Assembly: GCA_015061495.1 (NCBI GenBank)
Contig: SUWL01000005.1
Coordinates: 1 to 61,790 of the forward strand
DNA: 61,790 nucleotides
Direction of reading: 5' to 3'
Origin: Lentisphaerota bacterium
Lineage (GTDB): Bacteria; Verrucomicrobiota; Lentisphaeria; Victivallales; Victivallaceae
This document shows positions 53,461 to 61,790 of the stretch, one piece after another (position 1 is the stretch's first letter; the number at the start of each line of letters is the position of its first letter). A program made the position numbers and the translations under genes. Below the pieces are notes generated by a model that was not told the origin of the DNA, made no database searches, and worked only from the letters and a program-made list of their open reading frames with translations.

Positions 53461-54330
53461 TCAATGTTTTTTCAACTGCCGTACCACATCGGTGAACGCA
53501 CTGCGCATTTTTTCTTCGCAGCCGTTGGCACGGCGCCGCCCCCGGTCATCAAGGATACGGAACATCCCGGAATCTTTGTTGCTCTGCAATTTCCAGCCGC
53601 CGAACAATTCGACATCCGTCCAGAACACCTGATCCGCCGGCACCCGTACTTCGTTGGGAGCATCCTGCATAACCGTAACTTCCGGACGGGAAGGAGGAAG
53701 CGATTCAACCAATCGGTCAAGTTCTTCCAGGTAAATATAGGCATAATGGTTGAAAAATCCCACACGCTCTTTGGGCGCCTGTGATTCAAAAACCCGGTAA
53801 TCCCGCCCTGTCCAACCGTAAAGTCCAAGCGGTGCGTGCATACGATTGTCCAATGGAAAGAGCATTTTCAACACCCAATCATGCGGGTTGTAAACAATGC
53901 AGCAATAGTTCCGGATGGCGTCCAGCGAAGCGGCTATCGCTGCATCATCACTTAATAACGCCCCGCCAAGCAATGCTGAAGAGTGCACCACCATTCCCCG
54001 GCGACGCAATTCATTGAGAACATCCACCACAATCTTTGCCCCGATCGAATGACCGACCAGAATCAATTCCCGCCGCCGGGAATCGGACATCTGCAATATT
54101 TCATCAAGCAGCTTGCGGGTATGTGTCGCTGCATTCTGTTTGGTTCTCCCCCATGACCGGTTGGAATCCCAGGATTTTACCGTAATTTCACACCCGGGAT
54201 AGATGTCCCGCAAAATCCGCACACACCCTTCTCTGCCATGATAACCGGTACGCCAGCCGGGAACAAAAAAAACTTCCGCACCACCGGCAGAAAGCAGCAA
54301 TAATGCAAAAAATATAAGCAAACAGCGCAT
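53461..54330 (-). CDS. exported alpha/beta hydrolase of unknown substrate
   Basis: A 289-residue protein. ATG 54330 is chosen because GGAG lies 6 bases away and it begins directly with a signal peptide (MRCLLIFFALLLLSAGGAEV). FFVPGWRTGYHGREGC is the oxyanion strand, and the nucleophile is Ser95 in LVGHSIGAKIVVD. VYNPHDWVLKMLFPL likely carries the acid, and FFNHYAYIYLEELDRL the catalytic His. The fold resembles serine esterases of the DUF900/PGAP1 type. It stands alone, divergent from metX. Confidence 0.78.
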   Translation of the reverse strand: MRCLLIFFALLLLSAGGAEVFFVPGWRTGYHGREGCVRILRDIYPGCEITVKSWDSNRSWGRTKQNAATHTRKLLDEILQMSDSRRRELILVGHSIGAKIVVDVLNELRRRGMVVHSSALLGGALLSDDAAIAASLDAIRNYCCIVYNPHDWVLKMLFPLDNRMHAPLGLYGWTGRDYRVFESQAPKERVGFFNHYAYIYLEELDRLVESLPPSRPEVTVMQDAPNEVRVPADQVFWTDVELFGGWKLQSNKDSGMFRILDDRGRRRANGCEEKMRSAFTDVVRQLKKH

Positions 54331-54352
54331 CTTAATCTCCATCACTTTACAT

Positions 54353-54381
54353 ACTATAAAACAAATTTCGCAAATTGTCAA
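54353..54381 (-). promoter_or_regulatory. promoter of the exported hydrolase
   Basis: On the minus strand TTGACA (54381-54376), 17-bp spacer, TATAGT (54358-54353), 22 bp before the start codon. Confidence 0.75.
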
Positions 54382-54389
54382 GCACACTG

Positions 54390-54418
54390 TTGAAAAAAGT
54401 TCAGACATGGGTTATATT
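54390..54418 (+). promoter_or_regulatory. promoter of metX-metW
   Basis: TTGAAA (54390-54395), 17-bp spacer, TATATT (54413-54418), 17 bp before the metX ATG, so the leader is very short and cannot hold a riboswitch. Its -35 lies 8 bp from the -35 of the divergent hydrolase promoter. Confidence 0.75.
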
Positions 54419-54435
54419 AAAGGAATAACACAAAC

Positions 54436-55602
54436 ATGGAGAACTTGAAAATCGAAACGCAAATGACAAACGAACCGGTTTTTATTACCGAAGCCAAAGA
54501 TTTCCGTCTGCCAGAACCATTGCCGATGGATTGCGGCAGAGTCCTCAAAGAGGTCAATATCCGTTATGAAACTGCCGGAACGTTGAATGCAGATCGTTCC
54601 AATGCAGTTCTCGTCACCCATGCCCTTTCCGGAGATGCCCACGTGTGCGGCAAACACTCCCCGGAAGATAAAAAACCCGGCTGGTGGGATGAAATGATCG
54701 GTCCCGGAAAAATGGTGGATACCAATAAGTATTTCGTGATTTGTTCCAATGTCATCGGCGGATGTGCCGGTTCAACCGGACCGCAATCCATTGATCCGGA
54801 TACCGGCAAACCGTACAACATGACCTTTCCCGTGACTACTGTAGCTGATATGGTCAGAGCGCAGAAACAGCTGATCGACCATCTGGGCATAAAAAAACTC
54901 CTCGCCGTACTGGGCGGTTCCATGGGAGGCATGCAGGTACTGCAGTGGGCAGTAAGTTATCCGGACATGATGCAGGCGGTGATCCCGATCGCCACTGCGT
55001 GTCAGTTTTCTCCGCAAAATATCGCCTTTGACTGGGTTGCCCGCGAAGCGATCAAAGCCGACCCCAACTGGAAAGGCGGTGACTATACAGAAGATGCCGT
55101 GCCTGCCAGAGGTTTGGCTGCCGCACGGATGCTGGCGCATATCACTTATCTGTCCGAAGAGTCCATGAGCCGTAAATTCGGACGCTCATTGCAGGATAAA
55201 TCGGAATCTTACGATTATGACTTTGATTTTGACTTCGCCGTGGAGAGTTACCTGCAGTATCAAGGCCGTCGTTTCGTGGAACGTTTTGATGCCAACAGTT
55301 ACTTTTACATCACCCGGGCGACCGATTACTTTGATCTGACGGCATCCTCCGGAGGAGACCTGGTAAAGGCGCTGGAAAAGGTTAAAGCGGCATTTCTGCT
55401 GGTTTCATTTTCCAGTGACTGGCTCTTTCCGACCAGCCAATCCAAAAGGATCGTGGATGCGCTGCTTGCCAATGGCAAAGAGGTTTCTTTCTGCGAAATC
55501 GAATCCGGTTACGGACATGATGCCTTTTTGCTGGAGGTCGATACGCTCGGCAAGATGGTGAGAGATTTTCTCCGGTATCAGCAGGAGGTGTATCATGAGT
55601 GA
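54436..55602 (+). CDS. metX: homoserine O-acetyltransferase
   Basis: Activates homoserine with an acyl group (acetyl or succinyl; not decided by sequence alone) for methionine synthesis. It has 388 residues, alpha/beta-hydrolase fold. LVTHALSGDAHVCG, GCAGSTGPQSIDPDTGKPYN and LGGSMGGMQVLQWAVSYPD (nucleophile Ser162) are family blocks. The acid is in FSSDWLFPTSQSKRIV and the His in ESGYGHDAFLLE. It overlaps metW by 8 bases, the usual metX-metW pair, and supplies homocysteine and methionine upstream of the metK-ahcY cycle. Confidence 0.95.
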   Translation: MENLKIETQMTNEPVFITEAKDFRLPEPLPMDCGRVLKEVNIRYETAGTLNADRSNAVLVTHALSGDAHVCGKHSPEDKKPGWWDEMIGPGKMVDTNKYFVICSNVIGGCAGSTGPQSIDPDTGKPYNMTFPVTTVADMVRAQKQLIDHLGIKKLLAVLGGSMGGMQVLQWAVSYPDMMQAVIPIATACQFSPQNIAFDWVAREAIKADPNWKGGDYTEDAVPARGLAAARMLAHITYLSEESMSRKFGRSLQDKSESYDYDFDFDFAVESYLQYQGRRFVERFDANSYFYITRATDYFDLTASSGGDLVKALEKVKAAFLLVSFSSDWLFPTSQSKRIVDALLANGKEVSFCEIESGYGHDAFLLEVDTLGKMVRDFLRYQQEVYHE

Positions 55603-56215
55603 AAAACGCAACTGTGACTTCAACAGCAGACGGGATCTGGAAATCATTTCCAGTTTGGTGGTTACCGGCAGCAAAGTATTGGACCTGGGCTGCGGAGATG
55701 GTTCATTTCTGCGGAAACTGAAAGACGAAAAACAAATTTCGGCTCTGGGCGTGGAAATCGATCAGGATTCGATCGTCCGCTGTGTAGGCAATGGCGTACC
55801 GGTGATCCAGGGCGACCTGAATGACCGCTTGGACTTCCTGCCGGATCAATCATTTGATCTGGCGATATTGAGCCATACACTGCAGGAGACCCGCCGGCCG
55901 GATAATCTTTTGAAAGATATCGTCCGTATCGGAAAACAGGCCGCGGTCAGCGTGATCAACTTCGGGCACTGGAGATGCCGTTTGCAAGTAGCATTCACCG
56001 GCAAAATGCCCCGCAGTCCGCAGATGCCGTTTCAGTGGTATGACACGCCGAACATCCACTTCTGCACGCTGAAAGACTTCCGCAAACTCTGTCAGGATCT
56101 GGGAATCAAAATCGTTGCCGAATATCCGGTTTCCGGCAAGTACCCCCGCATGACCAAACGCAAACCCAATCTGTTTGCCATCGGGTGCGTATTCGTTCTG
56201 GAAGCGGAAAAATAA
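55595..56215 (+). CDS. metW: methionine biosynthesis protein MetW
   Basis: A 206-residue SAM-dependent methyltransferase-fold protein: VLDLGCGDGSFLRKLKD is motif I, with LGVEIDQDSIVRCVGNGVPV after it, and FDLAILSHTLQETRRPDNLL and SVINFGHWRCRLQVAFTGKM are MetW hallmarks. MetW works with MetX; in several bacteria the pair gives full homoserine acyltransferase activity. The start lies inside the metX 3' end, so the two are cotranslated. Confidence 0.93.
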   Translation: MSEKRNCDFNSRRDLEIISSLVVTGSKVLDLGCGDGSFLRKLKDEKQISALGVEIDQDSIVRCVGNGVPVIQGDLNDRLDFLPDQSFDLAILSHTLQETRRPDNLLKDIVRIGKQAAVSVINFGHWRCRLQVAFTGKMPRSPQMPFQWYDTPNIHFCTLKDFRKLCQDLGIKIVAEYPVSGKYPRMTKRKPNLFAIGCVFVLEAEK

Positions 56216-56216
56216 A

Positions 56217-56239
56217 GCACCTCCGCCAGTTGGAGGTGC
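56217..56239. terminator. hairpin between convergent metW and truA
   Basis: Perfect 8-bp stem GCACCTCC/GGAGGTGC with a 7-base loop, two bases after the metW stop. There is no T-run, so it may be a factor-dependent terminator or RNA 3'-end stabiliser. The rest of the 134-bp gap shows nothing clear. Confidence 0.45.
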
Positions 56240-56349
56240 GAAACGTTTCAACCCAAGCGATGCATTCATCCACATAAGTTCATATCACATCCCGTATTGT
56301 AATGATTTCTGTCCGGGCATTTTGAACAGCGGATATTGGCGCAGTGATT

Positions 56350-57171
56350 TCAAAATAAAAACGGCAGCCCGGGGAACTTGAAGTTTTCCCGGTCTTCTTC
56401 TGTATAAAAGACTTTCATTAAAAATAAACCGTTGGCAGGAGCAGTTTCCGGAGCAGCGGTACGGTCTTTGGCTTCAAGGATGCGGGTCACATCTTCCGGA
56501 GTTGCCACCCCTGCCCCGACCGCTTCGATCATCCCCATCAAACAGCGGATCATCTTGTACAAAAATCCGTTGCCGACAAATGTGATACAGCAGAATTGCC
56601 CGATCTCATCCACCTCAATGCGGTAAATCGTCCTCACCGCATCGTCGATTTCCCGTCTTTCCACCACAAAACTGGAGTAATCGTGCGTACCGACCAGCCG
56701 TGCCGCCGCCTGCCGGATCAGCCCGACATCAATTTTGCGCCACGGATGCCATGCGTAACGCCCGACGAAGGGGGAATCCTCCCCCAGATTCAACACATAG
56801 GTGTACGCCTTGCCAAAGGTGTCGTAACGGGAATGAAAGGTCAGCGGAACCTCCCGGATCGTATGGATCTTGATATCCGGAGGCAATCGCCGGTTCAACG
56901 CTTTGAACAACCGCTCCATCGTGATCGCCGGTTGTTCAGGAACCAGAAAACTGGCGGCAAAATTCTGGGCATGCACTCCCGCATCAGTACGGCTGCTGCC
57001 AATCAGATGGATCGGCTGCTTATCGTACATTTTTGTCAAATGCTCCTGAATAACCTGCTGAACCGCAAGGCAATGCGGCTGGATCTGCCAGCCGCTGTAA
57101 TTGCCGCCGTCAAAAGCGATTTCCATAAGATAGCGTTTTACCGGCACGTAAGGAGTTGGTTCGATGCCCAT
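56350..57171 (-). CDS. truA: tRNA pseudouridine synthase A
   Basis: Makes pseudouridine at positions 38-40 of tRNA anticodon arms. The 273-residue length is usual. YLMEIAFDGGNYSGWQIQPH is the start of the fold, and catalytic Asp63 lies in GSSRTDAGVHAQN. RYDTFGKAYTYVL and FVGNGFLYKMIRCLMG are later conserved blocks. It starts 4 bp after the small unknown gene and is the last gene of the hemW-unknown-truA unit. Confidence 0.95.
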   Translation of the reverse strand: MGIEPTPYVPVKRYLMEIAFDGGNYSGWQIQPHCLAVQQVIQEHLTKMYDKQPIHLIGSSRTDAGVHAQNFAASFLVPEQPAITMERLFKALNRRLPPDIKIHTIREVPLTFHSRYDTFGKAYTYVLNLGEDSPFVGRYAWHPWRKIDVGLIRQAAARLVGTHDYSSFVVERREIDDAVRTIYRIEVDEIGQFCCITFVGNGFLYKMIRCLMGMIEAVGAGVATPEDVTRILEAKDRTAAPETAPANGLFLMKVFYTEEDRENFKFPGLPFLF

Positions 57172-57175
57172 AACG

Positions 57176-57556
57176 TCATGCCTTTTTCAACTTGAGAGCG
57201 CAAATACTCTCGACTGTTTCCATAAAACTCACCGTCGGGACACCGGCAAATTCATCGCTCTCATCCCGGGTTTTGTCGGTGCGGAAATACATATCTTCTT
57301 CGCCCTCAAACATCTCAAGCTGGCGTAACTCTCCGGTTTTTCCGTCGTTTGCGGTATACAATACAAAAACCCCCTCATCCGGGAAGTTCTGCACCAGATC
57401 ATCTTTGGAAATTATATCCATCACCGCTTCACCGTCATCAGCAAAATAAACCTGAATTCTTTCAGCCACGCCATCTTTAACATCTGCTCCGGTGATCAGC
57501 ACGGAACCGTTTTCCAACAACTCTTTTGCCTTGTCCGGCAACTGATTTTTTTTCAT
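57176..57556 (-). CDS. small acidic protein of unknown function
   Basis: A 126-residue protein not recognised. ATG 57556 is preferred to an in-frame GTG three codons upstream because GGGTGG stands at ribosome-site distance. It is acidic, without signal peptide or membrane segment, and predicted alpha/beta from alternating strands (NGSVLITGADVKDG, RIQVYFADDGEAVMDIISKD, GVFVLYTANDGKTGELRQLE). The last ~30 residues contain a low-complexity DKTRDESDEF stretch. It lies between hemW (12 bp) and truA (4 bp) in one apparent operon, so it is probably expressed, but the neighbours do not suggest a role. Confidence 0.7.
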   Translation of the reverse strand: MKKNQLPDKAKELLENGSVLITGADVKDGVAERIQVYFADDGEAVMDIISKDDLVQNFPDEGVFVLYTANDGKTGELRQLEMFEGEEDMYFRTDKTRDESDEFAGVPTVSFMETVESICALKLKKA

Positions 57557-57568
57557 CTTTACCACCCT

Positions 57569-58648
57569 TTACAACAAATCTGCCGCAATATCGTTCCAAA
57601 ACAATAATCCGTCAGCAGATAATTTAATACCATCCGGTGAAATTTGCAAGCAACCGGGATATTTCTGCGCGGTTTTCCGGGCGATTTCCACCCGGTTTGT
57701 CCAATTATCACTATTGGGCACCAGGCTCCATGATCCGGGAGTCCATCCGGCAACACTGCGCAAATTGACCGCAAAAATCTCATTCAAACGCTTTTCCGGA
57801 GCAATGCGGTCGATTTCCGGCGGAGTCCCGGCAAGCCATGCCTCCAGTGTATCTGCTCCGGTGAACCGGTCTATGCCGTCAAATCCTGCGGCAGTCGGCC
57901 CGTAAGCCCGCAGCAATCCGCCGCACCAGACATTGACATTGTGCCGGCACTCGCTGCCGCTGCGCGCGTAATTGGATATCTCATAGCGGCAAATGCCGCA
58001 AGCAGACAATATTTCCTGCGCCTTTTCATACATCGCCTTTTCCCGGATATCATCTTCAATAAATTCCGCTCCCAGCGCAGCGGTGCGTTCCGCAGTGAGC
58101 GAATAACATGAGATATGATCGACCCCCAATTGCACCGCGCGATGCAGATCATTCTCCCATTGCGCCTCATTCTCATCGGGAAGCGAATAGATCAAGTCGC
58201 AGTTCCAATGGGGGAAGTCCGCTTCCCGGATCAATTCGATCGCGTTATCCAGTGCCTGCTGTGAACACTTCCTGCCGATCCGCATGCGCAACGCCGGATC
58301 GAAACTCTGTACACCCAGACTGATACGGGTGAAAAATTTGCGCAACAAGGCGACTTTTTCTGCAGTAAGCGTTTCCGGATTGGCTTCAATGGAACGTTCT
58401 GCTCCGGGGATAAAAGCGAACTTATCATCCAATATCCCGACAAAACGTGCCAAACGCGGCAGATCAAAAATCGTAGGCGTTCCACCGCCGATGTAGAGCG
58501 TTTCCAGAGTTTCCGGCACGATAACTTCGGATAAATGATCCAAATAAGCATCAATCTGCCCAACAGAAGTTCCGGATTCAGAATAAAATGCACAATAGCC
58601 GCACTTTGACGCGCAAAACGGCACATGGATGTAACAATTCAATCTCAC
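57569..58648 (-). CDS. hemW: radical SAM heme chaperone HemW
   Basis: A 359-residue protein. Radical SAM cysteines are Cys12, Cys16 and Cys19 (PFCASKCGYCAF). ETLYIGGGTPTIFDLPRLAR and IEANPETLTAEKVALLRKF follow, then RISLGVQSFDPALRMRIGR, as in HemW (formerly called oxygen-independent coproporphyrinogen oxidase-like). HemW carries heme to respiratory enzymes rather than acting in porphyrin synthesis. NYARSGSECRHNVNVWCGG is the conserved HNxxYW region, here N-V-N-V-W. It overlaps the M20 gene by 4 bases. Confidence 0.9.
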   Translation of the reverse strand: MRLNCYIHVPFCASKCGYCAFYSESGTSVGQIDAYLDHLSEVIVPETLETLYIGGGTPTIFDLPRLARFVGILDDKFAFIPGAERSIEANPETLTAEKVALLRKFFTRISLGVQSFDPALRMRIGRKCSQQALDNAIELIREADFPHWNCDLIYSLPDENEAQWENDLHRAVQLGVDHISCYSLTAERTAALGAEFIEDDIREKAMYEKAQEILSACGICRYEISNYARSGSECRHNVNVWCGGLLRAYGPTAAGFDGIDRFTGADTLEAWLAGTPPEIDRIAPEKRLNEIFAVNLRSVAGWTPGSWSLVPNSDNWTNRVEIARKTAQKYPGCLQISPDGIKLSADGLLFWNDIAADLL

Positions 58649-59796
58649 TTACCCAACACTGTCAGCGCAGTTGAAACCAGATATCTGATCCCCGGCTCAA
58701 AAACACTTTCCGGAGGCAGGAATTTCACATTATGCAGCGGCGGCAGATCCTCACCTGCACCCAATCGGACAAAAACCCCATCCGGAGAATTCAGCAGAAA
58801 ACAGGAAAAATCTTCAGAACTCATAGCCGGAGCATCCAGCATTTGTACCTGCAATCCCGATTTTTCAGCGGCAGCAAGCGCAATTTTCACTCCGCTTGCA
58901 GGATTTACGACAGCCGGATAATCTCCACCGGTACGGACTTCACAACTGACCCGATGGGCAGCTGCAACCGCCTGACAGACCTCCTGAACCGCAGAAAAAA
59001 GTTCTTTTGCACTCCCGTTATCCAAACTGCGCAGCGTGCCGCCAAAAATACACTCTTCCGGAATCACATTGTCCGCCTTGCCACCGGATATACTGCAAAT
59101 ACTCAACACCACCGGCTTTTGGGCGTTCATACGGTTGGCGACCACATACTGCAATTCTCCGATCGCTGCCGCTGCCGCCGTGACCGGATTGCGGGAAAGA
59201 TGCGGTAAACTGCCGTGACCGCCCTTCCCCTGAAAAAACGCTTTATAGTGCAGACAGGAACTTGCCATACACCCTTCACGCAAAGCGACAGTTCCGATCG
59301 GCACACCCGGCTCCACATGGAGTGCCGCCACGAAATCCGGTACCGGATCCTGCAGCGCTCCGGCAGCAATCAGATCCCGCGCCATAGCCAGTCCCTCTTC
59401 ACCGGGCTGGAATACCAGCCGGATACTGCCGGCAAAGTTATGACGCTCTGCCGCCAGTATTTTGGCAGTGCCAAGCAGGATCGCGGTATGGACATCGTGT
59501 CCGCAAGCATGCATCCTGCCGGAAGTTTCCGAAACGAAATCAGCCCCGCTCTCTTCAGTTAAAGCCAAAGCATCGATATCTGCCCGTAAAGTAACATTTT
59601 TCCCCGGCGCCGCGCCGTCAATAAACGCCACGACATCCGTTTGCAAAAATGGCGGCAATACTCTGATGCCGGGAATTTTTGCCAACTCCCGCCGGATGAT
59701 ACTGCTGGTCCGAAACTCCTGTCCGCCCAATTCCGGGCATCGGTGAAGTTCCTTGCGGATAGCTGAAATTTCCGGTATAATTTCTGCTATATCCAT
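58645..59796 (-). CDS. M20-family amidohydrolase
   Basis: A 383-residue metallohydrolase. ATG 59796 (MDIAEIIPEISAIRKELHRC) is chosen because it begins with the normal family N-terminus, one base past the pyrC stop. HACGHDVHTAILLGTA (metal-binding Cys and His), PGEEG (catalytic and metal Glu), LHVEPGVPIGTVALREG and the C-terminal MSSEDFSCFLLNSPDGVFVR are IAA-amino-acid/hippurate hydrolase-type blocks. Such enzymes remove N-acyl groups from amino acids; the exact substrate is unknown. It lies between pyrC and hemW in a tight minus-strand unit. Confidence 0.88.
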   Translation of the reverse strand: MDIAEIIPEISAIRKELHRCPELGGQEFRTSSIIRRELAKIPGIRVLPPFLQTDVVAFIDGAAPGKNVTLRADIDALALTEESGADFVSETSGRMHACGHDVHTAILLGTAKILAAERHNFAGSIRLVFQPGEEGLAMARDLIAAGALQDPVPDFVAALHVEPGVPIGTVALREGCMASSCLHYKAFFQGKGGHGSLPHLSRNPVTAAAAAIGELQYVVANRMNAQKPVVLSICSISGGKADNVIPEECIFGGTLRSLDNGSAKELFSAVQEVCQAVAAAHRVSCEVRTGGDYPAVVNPASGVKIALAAAEKSGLQVQMLDAPAMSSEDFSCFLLNSPDGVFVRLGAGEDLPPLHNVKFLPPESVFEPGIRYLVSTALTVLGK

Positions 59797-59797
59797 T

Positions 59798-61072
59798 TCA
59801 ACATCCAGCCCGATAAACGATTTTGCCATCCACGACGGTCAAATTGATCTTGCCTTTAACACTCATACCGTCAAAAGGCGTGTTACGGGATTTGGAACGG
59901 AAAGTATTTTTATCAATGACATATTCCGCCGCCGGATCAAATACGGTGATATCCGCCGGATTACCGACCGCAAGGGAATAATTTTCCATTCCCAGTACTT
60001 CCGCCGGACCGACGGTCATTTTGGCGATGAGCTTGTCCACACTGATAATACCGCTTGCAACCAGCTGGGTGTAGCAAACCGGCAGAGCAGTTTCCAAACC
60101 GATGATGCCGAATGGCGCATGGTCGAATTCCACCAGTTTTGCCGTCTGGGTGTGCGGAGCATGGTCCGTAGCGATCACCGTAATCGTCCCGTCTGCCACC
60201 CCCTCGATCAACGCGAGACGGTCATCTTCCGAACGCAACGGCGGATTCATTTTGTAATTGGTATCGAATTTCTTGATGCACTCGTCATTGAGCGTCAAGT
60301 GGTGCGGAGTGGCTTCACCGGTCACCGGAATGCCTTTGGCTCTGGCACGGCGGAGCATATCCACACTTTCCCGGGTGCTGACATGCTGCATGTGGATTTT
60401 CCAATTGATCTGGCGGGCAAAGAGAATATTGCGGGCAATGATCAACTCTTCAGAGGCACCGGGAATACCATTCATGCCCAGCAAAACCGACCATTTGCCT
60501 TCATTCATCACTCCGCCTGCCGCCAAAGTGGTCTCTTCGCAATGATCCATGATCGGCAGATTGAAACTTTTGGCATATTCCACTACATGACGCATAAGCC
60601 CATGATCCTGAATACATTTCCCATCGTCGCTCAACGCCACGACCCCGGCATTTTTCAACGATCCGATCCCCGCCATCTCTTCGCCTTTGCCGCCTTTGGT
60701 CATGTTGCCGCAGGGCAGAACTTTGACCACCGCCTGTTCAGCAGCGATACGGCGCAGATATTCAATGGCACCGGCAGTGTCTGCCGACGGATTGGTATTG
60801 GGCATGGCGACGATGGAAGTAAAACCGCCTGCCGCCGCGGCCGCTGTACCGCTGGCAATCGTTTCGGCAGTGGTGTTGCCCGGCTGACGCAGGTGGACGT
60901 GTACATCAATGAACCCCGGAGAAAGGATCTTGCCGGAAAGATCAATAACTTCCGGATTTTTCAATCCGGCTTCTTCCACGATCACCCCGTCTGCCACGGC
61001 AATATTTCCAATTTGATCGATATTGCGCGCCGGATCGATGATCCGCGCATTTTTCAACAGCAATTCACTCAT
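59798..61072 (-). CDS. pyrC: dihydroorotase
   Basis: Third step of pyrimidine synthesis, cyclising carbamoyl aspartate. It has 424 residues from ATG 61072 (MSELLLKNARIIDPARN), the longer class I type. FIDVHVHLRQPGNTTAETIA holds the metal HxH, and later metal and substrate positions are in PIMDHCEETTLAAGG, HMQHVSTRESVDMLRRAR and ATDHAPHT. The start overlaps the pyrB stop (ATGA), a common pyrB-pyrC arrangement in which both proteins may form a complex. Confidence 0.94.
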   Translation of the reverse strand: MSELLLKNARIIDPARNIDQIGNIAVADGVIVEEAGLKNPEVIDLSGKILSPGFIDVHVHLRQPGNTTAETIASGTAAAAAGGFTSIVAMPNTNPSADTAGAIEYLRRIAAEQAVVKVLPCGNMTKGGKGEEMAGIGSLKNAGVVALSDDGKCIQDHGLMRHVVEYAKSFNLPIMDHCEETTLAAGGVMNEGKWSVLLGMNGIPGASEELIIARNILFARQINWKIHMQHVSTRESVDMLRRARAKGIPVTGEATPHHLTLNDECIKKFDTNYKMNPPLRSEDDRLALIEGVADGTITVIATDHAPHTQTAKLVEFDHAPFGIIGLETALPVCYTQLVASGIISVDKLIAKMTVGPAEVLGMENYSLAVGNPADITVFDPAAEYVIDKNTFRSKSRNTPFDGMSVKGKINLTVVDGKIVYRAGC

Positions 61073-61790
61073 TTCCGGCACCCCGCAACTAAAAACAACA
61101 CCGCCATACGCACTGCAAGACCATTGGTCACCTGCTCAAGGATCACCGAATTTTCACCGTCGGCAACCTCTCCGGCAAGTTCCACATCCCGGTTGATGGG
61201 ACCGGGGTGCATGATCAGAACATCAGATTTCATCTTTTCCATCATCGGAGATTTCAAACCGAAGTGCGAAGCATACTCGCCGATCCCCGGGAAAAATCCG
61301 TTATTCTGCCGCTCATGCTGGATGCGCAGCAAATTGACCACATCCGCATCAACTACCGCATCTTTAAGATTGTGGCAAACCCGGACACCGATCTGCTCAA
61401 ATTCCCGGGGAACCAGCGTGGAAGGCCCGGCAACAGTGACATTGGCACCAAGTTTCAGCAATCCCCAGATATTGCTCCGGGCAACACGGCTGTGAAGGAT
61501 ATCACCTACGATGGAGACATTCAACCCTTTGAAACCGCCTTTTTTCTCCCGGATGGTAAAAAGATCCAGCAATCCCTGGGTCGGATGTTCATGCGCTCCG
61601 TCTCCGGCATTGATAACTCCGCATTTAAGCCGGTCGGCAATAAAATTCTGCGCACCGGTGGCACTGTGACGCATCACGACCAGATCCACCTGCAGCGCTT
61701 CAATATTTTTCACCGTATCAAGCAAGGTTTCACCTTTGAGCAGACTGCTTGCCTGCGCCTGCATGTTGACGATGTCAGCACTCAAACGCT
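61069..61790 (-). CDS. pyrB: aspartate carbamoyltransferase catalytic chain, N-terminus outside the window
   Basis: The frame runs off the right edge, and the C-terminal ~240 residues are seen. RLSADIVNMQAQASSLLKGE is followed by TLLDTVKNI. VMRHSATGAQNFIAD, INAGDGAHEHPTQGLLDLFT (carbamoyl-phosphate and aspartate site), VSIVGDILHSRVARSNIWGL and MHPGPINRDVEL are all typical. It is the first enzyme specific for pyrimidine synthesis. The TTG at 61783-61785 is an internal codon, not a start. It overlaps pyrC by 4 bases. Confidence 0.94.
   Translation of the reverse strand, partial: RLSADIVNMQAQASSLLKGETLLDTVKNIEALQVDLVVMRHSATGAQNFIADRLKCGVINAGDGAHEHPTQGLLDLFTIREKKGGFKGLNVSIVGDILHSRVARSNIWGLLKLGANVTVAGPSTLVPREFEQIGVRVCHNLKDAVVDADVVNLLRIQHERQNNGFFPGIGEYASHFGLKSPMMEKMKSDVLIMHPGPINRDVELAGEVADGENSVILEQVTNGLAVRMAVLFLVAGCRK

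Noticed and set aside
1..61790. tRNA, rRNA, transposase, integrase or phage genes
   Set aside because: None recognised by eye in intergenic regions or proteins; a tRNAscan/Infernal run would be needed to exclude small RNAs fully.

Overview
The window looks like a chromosomal segment of a Lentisphaerota bacterium, probably Victivallales-like. The reasons are H-X9-DG pseudopilin-like proteins with an [21 protein letters not shown] N-terminus, many secreted carbohydrate-active proteins, the composite beta-galactosidase-like and DUF4838 families, and a Gram-negative envelope (Pal lipoprotein). This is inference from protein character; no rRNA or other phylogenetic marker search was possible. No tRNA, rRNA, CRISPR array, transposase or phage gene was recognised.

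Layout. 1-2.6 kb: end of a GH20 hexosaminidase gene, a small secreted protein, a LysM protein and a radical SAM protein, packed as one operon and closed by a strong terminator. 2.6-2.9 kb: GC-rich structured non-coding DNA followed by a promoter-like signal. 2.9-6.1 kb (minus): ilvE-panC-hisD biosynthetic operon. 6.4-10.7 kb: pal lipoprotein, then metK, a PfkB kinase (probable adenosine kinase) and ahcY, which together form an S-adenosylmethionine recycling set. 10.7-30.9 kb: carbohydrate region with an AraC regulator, GH78 rhamnosidase, two pseudopilin-like genes each followed by a secreted protein, a LamG-domain enzyme, a GntR/LacI hybrid regulator overlapping a secreted SGNH hydrolase, a 1740-residue secreted GH42-like protein, then a second group without signal peptides (CE15-like esterase, Gfo/Idh/MocA dehydrogenase, DUF4838 protein).

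31-39.7 kb: topoisomerase IV parE-parC (ParC with a heptad-repeat acidic tail), a UMF1-type MFS transporter, a lone DppB-type permease, a secreted repeat protein and a VOC protein. 39.9-47.2 kb: purB, a nitrilase-GDPD fusion, glucuronate isomerase, purM and a TerB-AI-2E permease fusion. 47.2-52 kb: envelope and lipid genes (lipoprotein hydrolase, DUF4105 protein, pssA, sugar-nucleotide epimerase). 52-56.2 kb: rpmE, prfA, a secreted hydrolase (minus), metX-metW. 56.3-61.8 kb (minus): pyrB (partial), pyrC, an M20 amidohydrolase, hemW, an unknown gene and truA.

How it fits together: polysaccharide is attacked outside the cell by the secreted enzymes. Oligosaccharides can be trimmed inside by the GH78, CE15-like and DUF4838 proteins, and released glucuronate can enter metabolism through UxaC. 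The most unusual structure is a 183-bp in-frame insertion in the first pseudopilin gene. It duplicates the prepilin motif and carries a 27-position hairpin stem, like a protein-coding palindromic repeat.
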